Shown piece after piece: positions 46,480-57,889 of a stretch of 64,000 bases of DNA. The position numbers were made by a program, and so were the translations under genes. The DNA lies in NCBI GenBank assembly GCA_963662175.1, contig OY759214.1, positions 100,588,115 to 100,652,114 on the forward strand. Reading direction: 5' to 3'. Every line of letters begins with the position of its first letter. Position 1 is the first letter of the stretch. Origin of the DNA: Aradus depressus. Taxonomy: Eukaryota > Arthropoda > Insecta > Hemiptera > Aradidae. Under the pieces are notes generated by a model. The model was not told the origin of the DNA. It saw only the letters and a program-made list of their open reading frames with translations, and did no database searches.

Positions 46480-46980
46480 TGATGATTTCAAGCCTCCTGT
46501 TTCTTTTTTTATTCTTTAATAGCCGACAACATTTGATTCCTCATAGCTATCCGTTATAGGGAGGTTTCACTGTCTTGAGTAGAAGATCGGATCCAGGATA
46601 CTTCCCTGAGGAACGCCATCGCTCTGTAAACGAACTGTAAAAAGACCTAAATATTTTACAATATTTGTCTAATAAAACTAGGAGAAGGTTGAATGAAAGG
46701 GATAACTCTAAGGAACGTTTCATGCCTAAAAGAGTGACAAAGATATTTACTGGAGTTCTTAAGCACTGCAAAGTTTAGAACAAAAAAATAAAAAATGAAA
46801 TTTTAACTTTGATTGTAAAAGTGTCGAGTTAGGAGGGACATTCATAAGGCGATTTTGTTAAAATGAAAAGTTTTGAGCTCTAATAAAATTTATGTATTTA
46901 ATACATGTTCAAAGCCTCAGATCATTTTGGATAATAAAAACTAAGTCAGTTGAATAGTCGCCAACTTGTTTATATTATAT
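46480..46980. other. Unassigned
   Basis: No recognised element. A 74-residue - strand frame at 46547-46771 has no familiar motif. Confidence 0.35.
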
Positions 46981-47545
46981 TACTTCCCCAGCTATAACCA
47001 TATGCAGACAACACCTATCGATTTTCAGCCAAATATAACTAGGGGAGGGCTTAACACAGAAAATCTAATAACTACCGATAGAATCGGTATGATAATGTCA
47101 ACATGAAATTTCATATTTAAAGTAAAAACCCCACGAAGACAATATCAGTGAAATCGGACCGAAGGGGAAGGCGGGGTTCAGGGGAGAGGCTTTGCTCTCA
47201 CTTTAAGCCCTTCTCATCAGCTGAAAATTACATTAATTGTGCTTTTAGCATATAATTCGTTAATTTTTTGTGCTAAGCCCCCCTTAATCCCTCCCGTCCC
47301 TTCTGATTTAGCTGAAAATCAATATGTGTTATCTTTATGTTGTTCTGGATACACATATAAAATTTCGTGTTGTTACATTCATTCTATCGGGAGTTATCGT
47401 GATCATAGTCACACACACACACTCAGAACGACAGGAAATTTGTTTTTATTTTTGGAATCAGGGGAGTCGGGAAAACATGAAATTTCATTGAAAACTCAAC
47501 ATCGAATTTTCGTCCGATTATTTAACTTCGTTACAGCTGGGGAAA
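46980..47545. repeat. Family Q copies in opposite orientation
   Basis: An inverted part, 46980-47215, is followed by a forward copy, 47216-47545, ending 'ttacagctggggaaaaa'. Confidence 0.6.
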
Positions 47546-48300
47546 AATAGGAACACTCGTGATACACACTCCATCCAAGAGCCCAGGTTTCTGTGTCTCA
47601 TCGTAGGGGAGTGGAATGAGAAGAGGGGAGGGGGGTGAGAGGAGGGAGGAGGATCAGTGGAGAGGAGGGGGGTGAGAGGAGGGGAGGAGGATCAGAGAGG
47701 CAGAGGGAGAACGAGAGAAGGGGAGGGGAATCAGAGGAGTGGAGACTCAACTTTAAAAGCGAATAATTGTCAATTTAACTCAACTTTAAATTTAGAATGA
47801 GGATTCAGAGTATCTGAGCAAGACACCTATTTAACATATTCTGTACATGGGGAATTATTGGGATATCAGCGTTAATGCCCCTCGTCTCAACCCCCACCCC
47901 GTCTCTCTCCCCTTTGGTCGATTTATCTAAAACTCATTCGGGGCCTTACATAGGCTACTTCTCAATCCATCGACAATGATTACGGTTTCCGAGATAAGCT
48001 TCTCATTTACTTTGGCCAATTTCACAGCTGGGAAAGTAAAAAGACTTTTTACAGTCTTTGGTTCTAACCTAAACGAAGAAGGTGTTTTCGTAAATATACT
48101 GAACATCCAAAATGTTGTGACTGATCACTTTTGTTTCCATCTATTATTTATTAGCAACTGTTGCAATTCCAAGTAATGCTGTTGATGCACAATAGCTTAT
48201 CACTTATCACTTGTGAATGAGATAAAGTGATATTCCTATGTCATGGCGGTAATATAATCCCAAGCTATATCAATATCGAACTGCAATAAATGGACGGACC

Positions 48301-48800
48301 TCTCTTCCACTAAAATGGCTCTTTCCATCCTCTTGTCGACAATATTTCCTAGGCTCCTTCCTCTATCAAACTATATCTTCCCAAAAGCCCTCCTAAATCT
48401 TCCAAATGCTCCAATTTAAATCCCATAACCAGCAGAAAGTCAACTGGATCCCGTTCCTCTGATCTTTACCTCCCTTCCCATAGGACAACAATGTACCACA
48501 ACTCCTTCCTTATCCAGGCTATCTCCCTCTGGAACTCTCTTCCTCTCCAGATTCGCCATGCTCCTACTCTTCATTCATTGAAAACCCCTACTTTTCCAGT
48601 ACCTCCTAACTCAGCAAACCTCTGATTCCTAAGGCTGGCTCCTATGAGATAGTTCTCGTCTTCCTATAGGTCTCACTCCACTGGACAGATTGTTACTCTT
48701 TGTTTCATCTTCTATGTATTTATTCTATGATTCTATGTATTTATTCTTAGGGGACCTCGGTCCCAGAATAATAAAATTTATTTTTCATTTTCAGTAATAA
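48301..48800 (+). mobile_element. 3'-end copy of the same LINE
   Basis: Matches the C-terminal coding region ('ctatctccctctggaactct') and the 3' UTR with 'cttaggggacctcggtccca' and an AATAAAATTTATTTTTCATTT-like tail. Frames are broken. The 11-mer ATGGACGGACC occurs at 48290-48300 and 48840-48850, which may be the target duplication with about 40 extra bases after the tail. Confidence 0.75.
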
Positions 48801-48849
48801 AATGTTATGTAGACAGGCGTTTTAATCAGTAATCTTTCCATGGACGGAC

Positions 48850-48893
48850 CCTCTGAGTGAACTGCCTCTGCTACGACTCGATTTACTGCTCAG
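48850..48893 (+). pseudogene. Decayed partial copy of the LGR1 TM5 exon segment
   Basis: In the same frame and 177 nt upstream, this stretch reads L-stop-V-N-CLCY-D-S-I-YCS. The real exon at 49026-49069 reads F-W-V-I-CLCY-G-R-M-YCS. At the DNA level 48862-48891 matches 49039-49068 at 23 of 30 positions. The Trp codon has become TGA. The similarity continues weakly to the left, where the 11-bp string at 48840-48850 also occurs at 48290-48300 on the other side of a LINE fragment. Best read as a relic of a local exon duplication, now intronic. Confidence 0.5.
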
Positions 48894-48948
48894 GAATTAT
48901 CTCCTTACTGGAGGGGGGGGAATTACCCATTTCTCATTATGTTTCGAG

Positions 48949-49344
48949 TATCTGCCTGCCTATGGAAAACTCAGCAACTGGGGACCTTGCTTACCTCACC
49001 GTCCTACTCACCTTCAACGGACTCGCCTTTTGGGTGATCTGCCTCTGTTATGGTCGGATGTACTGCTCTATCCGCCGAGGTCGGGAGTCCCCTGGCCCTG
49101 CCCTCAACAACTCCGACATGACGGTTGCCAAACGGATGGCTCTTCTTGTCTTCACCGATTTTGCCTGCTGGGCCCCGATTGCCTTCTTCGGTCTCACCGC
49201 CCTTGCCGGCTATCCTCTCATCGATGTGACCAAGACTAAAATCCTCCTAGTCTTCTTTTACCCGCTCAACTCCTGCGCCAACCCCTACCTCTATGCTCTG
49301 CTCACTCATCAGTATCGCCGGGATGTCCTCATACTTCTTAGCAG
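48949..49344 (+). CDS. Lgr1: LGR1-type receptor, TM5-TM7 exon
   Basis: Internal exon, 396 nt, phase 2 at both ends. AG at 48947-48948 is the acceptor and GTAAGC at 49345 the donor. The split Ser codon joins the previous exon to give KT-SICLPMEN, the ECL2 motif of type A LGRs. It encodes TM5, a short ICL3, TM6 (MALLVFTDFACWAPIAFFGL), ECL3 with KTKILL, and TM7 with the NPxxY motif NPYLY. The string PLIDVTKTKILLVFFYPLNS is, from memory, very close to Drosophila Lgr1 and less like rickets/LGR2. LGR1 is the receptor for the GPA2/GPB5 (thyrostimulin-like) heterodimer in insects and couples to cAMP (family knowledge). An in-frame ATG at 48857 is intronic, not a start. A decayed duplicate of part of this exon lies just upstream. 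Confidence 0.96.
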
Positions 49345-49559
49345 GTAAGCTCTTCCATTTCCCAGAGATATTCTATTATTTTAAAATTCTTCAATATCAA
49401 CAACGCTCGATTTTAAACAATAACTAATCTTATATTGCTCTCAGTTTGTCTGGTAAGTTCGTCATACAATGAAATAAGGTTTCTCTTGAGATGAAAATAC
49501 TTGCCTTAGCTCCATTTTCATTGAATAATGCAGAGGGGTCATTGATGTCATAAAGAATT

Positions 49560-51170
49560 ATGCCCCCATGAGAATGAAAGTCAGTGTGATAATTTTTAAA
49601 GGGTGAAAGTACTACCCAAGACGAACAAAGAACGTCCTATAAACCATGGTCGGATTCTCACTCGTTTCCAGATTATTGAATGTTTTCATATTTTTACCTA
49701 GAACTTGGTTTTTGATCAATAAATTGGTTTTACCCAGGTTCCCTTCACTTTAAATGTACTTTCGATACCACCGCTAGTTTAAGATGGAAGTATAGATGAA
49801 GCAACTCAAAGGTTGAGGGATATAACTATGGTCACAAGGAATAAATTGGAAAGTATAAATTCGTAGCTTTTCGCATTTTTTTACTTTTACATTTATCATG
49901 TAAATCCATTTTTTGGAATGAATAAATTATGTTTGCATCATTAATAATCATATAGGTACCTCCTAAATCTATTGAAGTGAATGAAAACGAATATTGTTAA
50001 TCCTTTCTTGGATTTACTCTTAGTTACCTAATCATTCCACATCACTTACATAATTATTGACAACACTTACCTAATTTTTATACACACTTACCTAATTATT
50101 AACCATACTTTTTGAAATACTCGTGAATGATGCCTCTCTAAAGTTGAGCAAGTTGATTTAACCGAAAACGCCCTCTTCACTCGGAATAGTCTGCCGTAGT
50201 GTATAATTAGTTAAATGCAGTCTCGTGAATGATTCCTCAATCAGTCATACTCAAGAAGTAGATTAAGTTGATTTAATCGAGAACATACGAGTACACAATT
50301 TTACGAGATACCAAGAAACCCACATCTTTATAATTCCGAAAGTATTAGAGTCCTGAGCTCCCAACTTCTTCACAGTGGGCAGATGGCTTGGGAGATGATC
50401 ACAGTACACTTAACTCATTTTGGCCATTTTACGACTTAAACAACTTATTCCCTATGACCATAGATATTATCATGCAACGTTACAGTCGGATCGATGAGGT
50501 TGAGGAAGGGCATGTACTTGAAACCGTGGCGGGCAATTTGAGCATTAAAACTTTTATAATTAACTAAACATTTAATTCTAAATCATATTTTATTTTAATT
50601 AATTTTACATGTTATCAAAAAGTGAAATAAACTGAACAATTTACACTTTCCCTTCATTCATGTGCTTGACTCCCTTCTCAAAAAACCTCGTTTTTCAAAT
50701 TTTAATGTTGACTGAGAATTGACCACTAGAAATATTAGCGCATTTGGAGATATCATTCTAAACCTAATTTATTGGAGAAGTTATTGAGAAAATTGGCAAG
50801 TTCTGAGTGTTATTTATTAATGGTTAATTGGTGCCTTCATATATATTTCCAAAAGTGTAGAATGAGCCCATTTTTCATCCTTTCAGTAGGTATTGGGTGG
50901 GTCATGTAGAAGCTTCAGACACTTGGATAGAAACTTTTTCAGGAAATTCAACGAACTTTCAGATGATGGTATCAAAAGTGAGTTTAGAATGAAGGATGGC
51001 TGACTTAAAGCAATTTATTGATCAAAAACTAAATTCTGTGAAAAAAACACGAACAAATTCAATAAACTGGAAACGAGTGAGAATCATGGTTTATAAAACA
51101 TTTTTTGTTCGTCTTGGGTAATATTGTCACTCCTTAAAAATGTTCACGCTGACTACCATTTTTCCTGTAT
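49560..51170. repeat. Large inverted-repeat element (about 1.6 kb)
   Basis: 49570-49745 pairs with 51000-51170. 'acccaagacgaacaaagaac' pairs with 'tttttgttcgtcttgggt', and 'attctcactcgtttcca' pairs with 'tggaaacgagtgagaat'. The interior has two diverged direct copies of a block around 'aagttgatttaa' (50150, 50270). No transposase frame seen. Confidence 0.75.
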
Positions 51171-51413
51171 AATCTATAATATAATGTTTCTTGCCACAAA
51201 GGTCTGGATGTCGGCCATTACCTTAAGAAACCCTAAACGATAGAACGTTTTCTAAATATAACCTCAAAGAAATGTAACTCTATACCAGTTGCCTTCTATT
51301 CCACTGTGGTAGGGATATTGTTCATACGTTTATAATAAATTGTAGAATTAAACAATTATTTAAATTTAATTTCTAGGTCTCGCAAATATTTTTAAAAAAC
51401 TATAAGTGTGTGA

Positions 51414-51700
51414 GGACGCTGGTAGCTCAGTGACATGCGTGCTTGCTTACTGCCCTATATTTGGGGGCTGAAAAAACCTTGAACATGCCGTCCTTCGGAT
51501 GGGACGTTAAGCGATAGTCCCGAGCCTGTACGATGTCAGATACCCTGTCCTAGGAGAATAAAAATTTAGGGTAGGCAAAATTTAGGACTTCCATAGTAGA
51601 GTCGGATTCATATCCAGCAGAGTGACAAAAGAGCGCTCTGGTAGTAGGCGATATTATTACCTTGTAGTTAAAGCCCGGGCATGAGTCATAATAATAACTA
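51414..51700 (+). mobile_element. SINE S1, 12-bp target duplication
   Basis: The head GACGCTGGTAGCTCAGTG has a damaged A-box region and no clear B box. Flanks are CTATAAGTGTGT at 51400-51411 and 51702-51713. Confidence 0.85.
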
Positions 51701-52299
51701 ACTATAAGTGTGTCATATAGGCAGACAAGTTATACTGAAAGTCAATCCGAGTTGAAAATATTCAGTATTTTTCATATTTTCCATATGAGACAAATACCAT
51801 AAATTTGATGGTATTAAATATTAATTTAACCTGCAGTAAATTAACAAGATGGCACCAGATTAATTTTTAAAAAACGAAATATTTTTAACAAATTTACAAA
51901 ATATGATACATGTTTTTTCAGATTTCAAAGAGTTTTATCCTTCTTAGCCATCTATCTTTCTACAAGAACATCCAACTGAAAATCTAAAATTTCCGCTAAC
52001 ATCGAACATCGTCTGTTGTATTTAATGAATCTCTTTTCTAAGTTAGTCTTGGTTCAACTAGAAGTACAGCGCCGGTGACGTACCGACGTCTTTTCGTTTA
52101 TTAGACTCCATGCTGTTTTTATTATCTTTTTTTTTTTTAATGTAACTAGCCGCTCTGACCTTCTTTCTATACACTGTTTCTTATCGATTCTGAAATTTAG
52201 TTATTGAGGATCTAAATTTCTTGATTAAGATTTGATCACATGAAGCAATTTCAAATGTTGAACTGATTCCAAGTCTACTTTGTGAACATTCATATTGTG

Positions 52300-52975
52300 A
52301 AGGATAAAAGTATACACACACACTACCTACTTGTCATTATTTTCACGATATTGGTCCGAATTACACGACAATAAAAATAAAGAAAACGTATGTTTTTTTT
52401 TTAAATATTGTCTATTTCACAAATAATATATAATATGGGAGTACTTTCGGTATTGCTACCATCTTCAGCCACGACTTAACAAATACTTTTTAAAAAACAT
52501 ACGTTTTCTTTATTTTTATCAAGTTTTTCACAATATCTCTGCAAAAATGTTAAGTATCATACACGACTGTAGTTTCGCCTCTCAATATTTTAATGAGAGT
52601 GTACCTTACTTTATACTTTTCCTAATATATTATATTAATTTATTCATGTATCAATAGATTAGGAATATATTATATTCGATATTCAATATTCAATAATTTT
52701 CTCTATTCACTTATTTTAGGTTAGACTTAAAAATGACGTCAATGTATTTTACAATGTTTTTATTTTATCACCTGGTCTGTAGTTATCATCTACACTAGTT
52801 ATTTAGAGTTACTGATGTCACATTGCCTAATGTATGACCTTGTGCTGTCTTGTGTATAATTCAGCAGAACTCTTGGTTTAGTTTACTTGATATTGACGTA
52901 AGAGGAGAAACTATAGTCGTGTAATTTTGACCAATATGGTGAAAATATTGACAAGTAGTGTGTATTCTTTTATAC
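52300..52975. repeat. Foldback element with a nested second foldback
   Basis: Outer arms 52300-52372 and 52910-52975 pair ('attttcacgatattggtcc' against 'ggaccaatat..gaaaat' type text). A nested element at 52372-52527 has its own arms, AAAGAAAACGTATG and CATACGTTTTCTTT. The outer family also occurs once at 31930-32110. Confidence 0.75.
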
Positions 52976-53029
52976 TTCACATGAAGCAATTTAATTTTTT
53001 TCGAAAACATTTCAAGTTCTTGTGTATGG

Positions 53030-53230
53030 AAGGTAAAACATCTTGAGCATGGCGTCCTTCAGATGAGTCGTTGAGCAATGTTCCGAGCCTGTGTGTTGTC
53101 AGGTAACTCGTTGAAAAAAAAAGACCCTTATTCTAGGTAATTATACATGGGTAGTATTAGTTTAGGTCGGGATCATGTCCAAGTAGTAGACGATATGACC
53201 TCGGTAGTTGAAGCCAGGCTATCACAAAAA
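53030..53230 (+). mobile_element. SINE S1, degraded fragment
   Basis: Matches 'cttgagcatggcgtccttc' to 'acgatatgacctcggtagtt'. Confidence 0.5.
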
Positions 53231-53804
53231 ATAATGATATAAAAACGGGTTTCTGTTTGGATTCATCTATTTCGGATAAAGAGAAATTTGCAATTAGACG
53301 ACTGAATTGTATATTTATTGGTTTGAAGCAATCCTAAAGCTTACAGAAACCGAACTAAATTTGTTTTTGTAGAGTGAGTGAGGGGTGGGGGTGGAGGGGC
53401 AGGGGGGGGGGGGGGCAGACAGTATGTAGGCAGCGGAGTGCAATTTCCTCCAGAGGCAGGGAGGCAGGAGAACGTCCTTGCAGAGCTGCCCAGTGTCCAC
53501 AAAAAGGTCTCCTGTCTCTTTATTAGGGTTCCTCTCTGTGTACAGGGTCATATTTATCCAGCCTGATCCTTGTTGTACTAGTGCAATATGCCATTGGATT
53601 GGTTTGATTTGGAAGAACAACTAGACTCCATCCTTATAGTGTAAATCTAATGAAACCGTTAAGGGAGGAAAAATAGTCAGATTTGATTAGAGTTTGCCAT
53701 TCCCCGGGATCCTGTCCTTTCTTCAATGTGATAACAAGCAAATCCTGGAACTTCGGAATTCATTAAAATATTTTGGAAATGTGCACTTCCTTTTTTTTTA
53801 CTTC

Positions 53805-54240
53805 TCCAGCATTAATAAGTATAGGGAAAGTTATATAATCGATCAAAAATTAGATGCGTTTTCTATGGAATTTCATGTTTTCCGACCTCTTGTTCCAAAA
53901 TTTAAAAAAAATATATATTTGAGTTAAGCCCCCTCTAATCTACCCCTTTACTACTGCCGATTCCGCTTAAAATTGATAAGTGCCGACCTTATAGGGTTTT
54001 GAATTCACATATGAAATTTTGTGTCGATACATTCATTACAACGGCAGTTATTAGAGGACGTTATGTAATGGATCAAAAATTAGATGCGGAATTTTCAACG
54101 GAATTTCATGTTTTCCGACCTCTTGTTCAAAATTTTAAAAAAAGTTTGAGTTAAGCCCCTCCCCTAACCCCCCCCCCCCCTTTCTTCTGGCCGTTTTGGC
54201 TGAAAATCGACAGCTGTTGTCCTTATGGTTTTTTTTTTTC
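53805..54240. repeat. Family Q fragments
   Basis: Repeated motifs 'gaatttcatgttttccgacc' (53870, 54102) and 'gttttgaattcacatatgaa' show two fused partial copies. Confidence 0.55.
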
Positions 54241-54444
54241 CATATTTATTTTTTTTACAATATCTCTACAGAAAATTATAAATATATCCTATCATCACAA
54301 CCCTTAGGAATTCAAACAGATAAGACGTAAAATAAAAAGTTCACAACTGTATTACCAACAGTAAACTCAATATACACAAAAATTACCATAATTGCAGACT
54401 TTGCTGACTTGACAATAAAAATAAATAATACTGGCTCAAGAAGT

Positions 54445-55660
54445 TAAAACTGCCATGGAGAACTGTTCATTAAATGATCTGATATGATTGAGTCACCTGA
54501 ATGGTCTCAAGTAATCTAGGCCCCTTTATGAATGACCAAATGTTCTCAAACAACTTTCAACTGTAGACAAAAGTTAGATAAACACTAAAATAGTTTAAAG
54601 CATCGCACACCGATGTTATTTATTGATTGTATGAAAAACATGTTTTTAGATACTCATGTAGGGAGTTTTACTACTCAGTAAAAACCAAAATAAAATGGGA
54701 GTGCAATATAGCTGTGAAAAGTATATTACTATAAATTCAGAATCTCCTTACACAACCCAAAAGAGGGCGCCGCTAGCTCAGTGGTGTGCGTGCTTGCTTA
54801 CTGAACTCGAGTTCGCAGTTTCGATGCCCTTAGTTTATTTTATTTGGGAGGTAAAATAAACATAAGCCCACCGTCCTTCGGGTGGGACGTTAAGAGATGG
54901 TCCCGTACGATGTCAGGTACTCGTTAAAGACCCCTACCCTATGTGAATAAGTCGTCGGGCTCATGTCCACCAGAGTGACGAAAGAGCGCTCCGGTAGTAG
55001 GCGATATGATCTCGTAGTTAAACCGAGTCATTATAACTAACAACCCAAAAGTGGTTTTATTCCCTTAAAACTGTTTCTTTGTGTGCTTGTGTTCATTTTA
55101 GTGAGTTTGCACCTTTTTTGTACAGAGGCTAAAAAATGCAAACTCAATCTAAAGTTTAGGCCATAATTGTGGGAGGTGTGGATCGTAAGCTCTCTTCCCC
55201 AACAGAGTTGTGACAGCAAAAAGTTTAAGAACCTCTAACATGGAGGCACCTCCCTGCTGCTGCTTCCTCCTTACCGTTCGTATATTGTAACGGATTCAAT
55301 GGATTTGTCTTTATCATTGGTAATTTCCTGTCCTTAGTTGTTTATGTTGTAAGATTACCAAATTGGTCCGTTCTATTTGTATCTTCCTCCATTTTGGATG
55401 TTACCTCAAATATTTTTGTATATATTATCGATTAATTGTATTAAAATAGTGTTATGTACTGTGTTTAGAGATCAGTTGTGCGATGTCTTAAACTATTTTA
55501 GTGTTTATCTAACCTTTACCTATTAAAAGATGTTTTAGAACATTTGGTCGTTCATAAATTATTCTTAACCATTCATGTTCCTCCGTCTGGTGAGTCAATT
55601 AGTTCAAGAGAGATCATTTAACGAAGTTTTCGAAAATTCAACAGTTCTCCTCCAGTTACT
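54445..55660. repeat. Inverted-repeat element hosting a SINE
   Basis: 54445-54625 pairs with 55470-55660. 'gttagataaacactaaaata' pairs with 'tattttagtgtttatctaac', and 'ggagaactgtt' pairs with 'aacagttctcc'. A SINE S1 is nested at 54767-55040. Confidence 0.8.
54767..55040 (+). mobile_element. SINE S1, 11-bp target duplication
   Basis: Head GCGCCGCTAGCTCAGTGGT. Flanks are CAACCCAAAAG at 54753-54763 and 55041-55051. It is nested inside the foldback at 54445-55660. Confidence 0.87.
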
Positions 55661-55814
55661 GCGGGTATCCGCGATGTGTTAGAAGAGTTGTGTAATTTCT
55701 CCTCTTGGATAACATTTGACATTTTCCTGTTTCACTTCCCGGGTCCACAAAAAGTGATGTAATGTTACTTATCATTTCAGCAGAGTTATAAAGAAAAACA
55801 TATATATATACATA

Positions 55815-56115
55815 TATATTTTAATATTGTCTATTTCACAAAGTATGTATGTACCTATTATATACATGTATTGCTACAAATACTTGGAAGTCCAACATGT
55901 TAACATTCAGCCCTTGGGACTTCGCCTGTACAGTAGAGACTTCAACAATTGGAAATATTGAAAATAAAATTTCGTATCTAAATGATATAATAAATAATAT
56001 TATTCAGATTTTCACTTTTCTGCTTAGTATTTATTATGTCGTGCCTGAAGATGGTAGCAATGCCCATCTATTGTATTTATTTATTCAGTAAAATAGACAA
56101 TATTTTTTAAAACAT
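55815..56115. repeat. Foldback element (AATATTGTCTATTT family)
   Basis: Ends ATATTGTCTATTT near 55826 and AAATAGACAATAT near 56091 form inverted termini. Related partial copies are at 24330-24415, 31265-31365 and 52395-52560. Confidence 0.65.
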
Positions 56116-56415
56116 TTGGTTTTTTCTTTATTCTAAGTGCTATAATGTTAAATTAATAGATATTATAATTATTTAATTAATTATGTTATTGGCGTTCTGA
56201 TAAAATTTTCTATTTCCCAGCTAATGTAATGTGAGCTACTTACATTCATATGTATGTGACCGGTCATGAATTCAATGTTAATTTCTCAACCAAATGTTAT
56301 GTTTTCAAATCCTCTGTATTCAACAATGAATTTAAAAAAAAAGGAAAAAAAAAGCACTTTTGGGTTGTTTAAGAATAGGTATTTTGAATTTACAATAATA
56401 AATTTATCAATAGAT

Positions 56416-56637
56416 ATATATTTTTCTCCCATTTATTTTTTTGCAAATATAGACTTTTGGGCAGAACTCCCATCATCAGTGTCAAAAAAAAGTTGTATAA
56501 AATCAATAAATAATTGATTAATATACAATAAATAATATGTTATCAATTGTTTGTATAAACAATGTATTTAGTTATTGATGATAGAAGTTCTTCCCGAAAC
56601 GTCTGTATTTGCAAAAAAATAAATGGGAGAAAAATAT
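56416..56637. repeat. Foldback element
   Basis: Arms 56416-56479 and 56575-56637: 'tatatttttctcccatttat' pairs with 'ataaatgggagaaaaatata', with a 95-bp AT-rich centre. Confidence 0.85.
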
Positions 56638-56802
56638 AGCTACTGGTAAACATATTATTGTTAATATAAAAATAGCACATATTTCTGTGCTTTTGTCTGT
56701 TTATATGCGTCTGTGGAGATAACTCCCCATAGAATGGTTGACACGATATTTTCTTTATAAATTAGTTATGATTAATAGAGTCGACAGTATTTTTTTAATG
56801 TA

Positions 56803-57148
56803 GAAGGAATTCGAGGTTCTGTCGTGTAAATGAAAATTCAATATTTGGCCAACGTTTGGACAAGTCATTAGTCATTATGGACAATGATATAACTAGATAT
56901 AGTAATAATAATGTTAAAAAAGAGATGGAAACAATTTTTATAAATAAATGAAAGAGAATTTATATTTATAATAAATTGTTTCCATCTCTTTAAAACATTA
57001 TTATTATCTAGTTATATCATTGTCCATAATGACTAATTTGTTTGTTGTATGCTGTAGGCCCTGAAGAAGGAAATAAATAGTTTCCGAAACGTTGGTCAAA
57101 TATTGAATTTTAATTTACACGACAGAACCTCGAATTCCTTCTACACAT
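56803..57148. repeat. Foldback element, near-complete palindrome
   Basis: GAAGGAATTCGAGGTTCTGT at 56805 pairs with the complement ending near 57142. The pairing runs inward through 'ataatgacta' and 'gagatggaaacaatt' almost to the centre. One arm lacks about 25 bp that hold the CTGAAGA hairpin. Confidence 0.85.
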
Positions 57149-57324
57149 AAATTAGGAAGTTCACAATTAAGACATGTAGAAAAGGCTTAACTTCAAACCT
57201 ATCAATAACTCTCCCATGGAAAAAACATGTCGTATTTCAAATGATATGTTCTGTGTATACAGTTGTCTATATGAGAGATACTTGGTGATGTTCAGTCAAA
57301 GTGGACGATGGAAAGGGAGAGCGG

Positions 57325-57836
57325 TTACTTAGTTTATTATATATATATATTATTAGTTTACTTAGTTTATTATATATATATATATATTATTAGTTTACTT
57401 AGTTTATTATATATATATATATATATTATTAGTTTACTTAGTTTATTATATATATATATATATTATTAGTTTACTTAGTTTATTATATATATATATATAT
57501 ATATTATTAGTTTACTTAGTTTATTATATATATATATATATTATTAGTTTACTTAGTTTATTATATATATATATATATTATTAGTTTACTTAGTTTATTA
57601 TATATATATATATATTATTAGTTTACTTAGTTTATTATATATATATATATATTATTAGTTTACTTAGTTTATTATATATATATATATATTATTAGTTTAC
57701 TTAGTTTATTATATATATATATATATATATTATTAGTTTACTTAGTTTATTATATATATATATATATATTATTAGTTTACTTAGTTTATTATATATATAT
57801 TATTAGTTTACTTAGTTTATTATATATATATTATTA
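57325..57836. repeat. TA-rich tandem array, about 14 units
   Basis: The word TTACTTAGTTTATTA is followed by a TA tract of variable length and TTATTAGT. Period 30-41 bp, mostly 37-38, set by the TA tract. Confidence 0.93.
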
Positions 57837-57889
57837 CAAATAATTCGAGCTGGGGAAATATATTTTTCGTAATTCACCGACTACAACTT

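Noticed and set aside
48857..48948. Alternative start codon for a short receptor isoform
   Set aside because: The ATG lies upstream of the AG acceptor that joins the ECL2 motif in frame to the previous exon; the stretch is intronic and includes the decayed duplicate.
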